Source: Halobacteriales archaeon QS_9_70_65 (GTDB lineage: Archaea > Halobacteriota > Halobacteria > Halobacteriales > Haloarculaceae). Taken from it: DNA of 5,301 bases. The translations under genes and the position numbers were made by a program. A model generated the notes under the pieces. It worked only from the letters and a program-made list of their open reading frames with translations. It searched no databases and was not told where the DNA came from. The DNA lies in NCBI GenBank assembly GCA_003023535.1, contig PXSC01000135.1, forward strand, positions 1 through 5,301. The letters run 5' to 3'. Shown here in pieces: positions 4,438-5,301 of this stretch (within the stretch, counting starts at the first letter, position 1; each line of letters opens with the position of its first letter).

Positions 4438-5301
4438 CGACGGCCGCTCGACGGCGGCGCCGAGCGCCGACAGCGTCTCGAAGAACGCCGGAAAGGAGAC
4501 GTCGACGTGGTCGGCGCCGACGACGGTCGTCTCGCCGTCGGCGACGACGCCGGCGACCGACAGCGCCATCACGATCCGGTGGTCGGCGTGACCCGAGACG
4601 GTCGCCCCCTCCAGGCCGCCGCCGTCGACGACGAGCTCGTCCGTCCGCTCCTCGACGTCGACGCCCATCCGCTCCAGTTCCGCCGCCATCGCGGCCACCC
4701 GGTCGGTCTCCTTTAATCGGACGTGCTCGCAGTCGGTGATGCGGGTGGTGCCGTCGGCGGCCGCCCCGAGGACGGCGATCGTCGGCAGCAGATCCGGCGT
4801 GTCGGCGACACCGACCTCGACGCCCTCCAGCGACGACGCCGCGACGCGCACCCGGCCGGCCTCGCGATTCCAGGCGACGTCGGCGCCCATCCGCCCGAGG
4901 ACGTCGACGACGACGGCGTCGCCCTGCGCGCTCGGGCGGACGCCCTCGACGACGAGGCCGTCATCGGCCGCGAGCGCCCCGACGGCGAGCAGGTACGACG
5001 TCGACGAGAAGTCCCCCGGCACGACGTAGTCGCCGCCGTCGGGGGCGTACGATTGGCCGCCGGCGACCCGGAAGCCGTCGGCGCCGGCCGCCACGCCGGA
5101 GTCGTCGCCGCCGACGGCCTCGGCGTCGACGCCGAAGTCCGCCAGCAGCTCCAACGTGACGTCGACGTACGGCGCCGACTTCAGGTCGGTCGTCAACTCC
5201 ATCTCGACGCCGCGGTCGGTCACCGCGCCGGCCATCAGCAGCGCCGTGACGTACTGCGAGGAGACGTCGCCGCGAACCGAGACCGCGTCGCCGTCGATTC
5301 C
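4435..5301 (-). CDS. aroA: 3-phosphoshikimate 1-carboxyvinyltransferase (EPSP synthase), N-terminus outside window
   Basis: EPSP synthase transfers the enolpyruvyl group of PEP to shikimate 3-phosphate, the penultimate step to chorismate. The 288 residues present are about two thirds of the usual 420-430. They begin in [20 protein letters not shown], which holds the substrate-binding SSQ(Y/F) motif, and continue with [19 protein letters not shown] and [24 protein letters not shown] follows, the second family signature with PEP-binding residues (LKETDR at 4717-4700). The end is [15 protein letters not shown] and [19 protein letters not shown]. No frameshift or missing motif is seen, and codon use is uniformly haloarchaeal. 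In many haloarchaea, as I recall, aroC follows aroA directly; here a convergent gene and a toxin-antitoxin pair lie between aroA and the aroC remnant. Confidence 0.95.
   Translation of the reverse strand, partial: GIDGDAVSVRGDVSSQYVTALLMAGAVTDRGVEMELTTDLKSAPYVDVTLELLADFGVDAEAVGGDDSGVAAGADGFRVAGGQSYAPDGGDYVVPGDFSSTSYLLAVGALAADDGLVVEGVRPSAQGDAVVVDVLGRMGADVAWNREAGRVRVAASSLEGVEVGVADTPDLLPTIAVLGAAADGTTRITDCEHVRLKETDRVAAMAAELERMGVDVEERTDELVVDGGGLEGATVSGHADHRIVMALSVAGVVADGETTVVGADHVDVSFPAFFETLSALGAAVERPS

Noticed and set aside
1..5301. CRISPR arrays, tRNA or rRNA genes, riboswitches, complete insertion sequences
   Set aside because: I saw no regularly spaced repeats, tRNA-like cloverleaf, rRNA sequence or intact transposase on either strand.

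Overview
The window almost certainly comes from a haloarchaeon (class Halobacteria). GC content is very high with strong G/C at third codon positions. The proteins are rich in Asp and Glu, starts lie about 25-35 nt downstream of TATA-like boxes with no Shine-Dalgarno sequence, and the families read as haloarchaeal versions.

Layout from left to right. (1) Positions 1-726, minus strand: a two-gene operon. A 6-pyruvoyl-tetrahydropterin-synthase (PTPS/QueD)-like protein overlaps by ATGA the start of a family-4 type glycosyltransferase, whose 3' part leaves the window. (2) Positions 768-1164, plus strand: a hypothetical gene that can only be read by joining three frames, so probably a pseudogene. 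(3) Positions 1175-2137, minus strand: chorismate synthase aroC, clearly broken. The promoter and an ATGAAC start appear to survive. A first out-of-frame deletion has removed about 30 N-terminal residues, including the Gly-Glu-Ser-His-Gly motif, and a second has removed about 45-50 central residues. (4) Positions 2173-2249: a short segment with a perfect C(UUCG)G hairpin inside a 9-bp direct repeat. (5) Positions 2265-2968, minus strand: a VapBC-type toxin-antitoxin pair. The AbrB-like antitoxin is intact, but the PIN toxin is frameshifted and has Gly at a usually acidic catalytic position. An ACATGT-N6-ACATGT inverted repeat sits over its probable TATA box. (6) Positions 3014-3287: mostly non-coding, with a possible fragment of a further minus-strand gene and the promoter of the next gene. 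(7) Positions 3288-4322, plus strand: an intact, CBS-less IMP dehydrogenase/GMP reductase family enzyme. (8) Positions 4323-4434: a convergent intergenic region with hairpins. (9) Positions 4435-5301, minus strand: the C-terminal two thirds of EPSP synthase, aroA, which looks healthy.

AroA and AroC catalyse the last two steps to chorismate. Here aroA appears functional while the only aroC in view is wrecked. The stretch 768-3200 holds three clearly or probably broken genes and one possible fragment, between intact genes on both sides. It looks like a local decay zone around a toxin-antitoxin module. The main caveat is that several lesions are single-base indels, which could be sequencing errors; the two aroC deletions cannot be explained that way.
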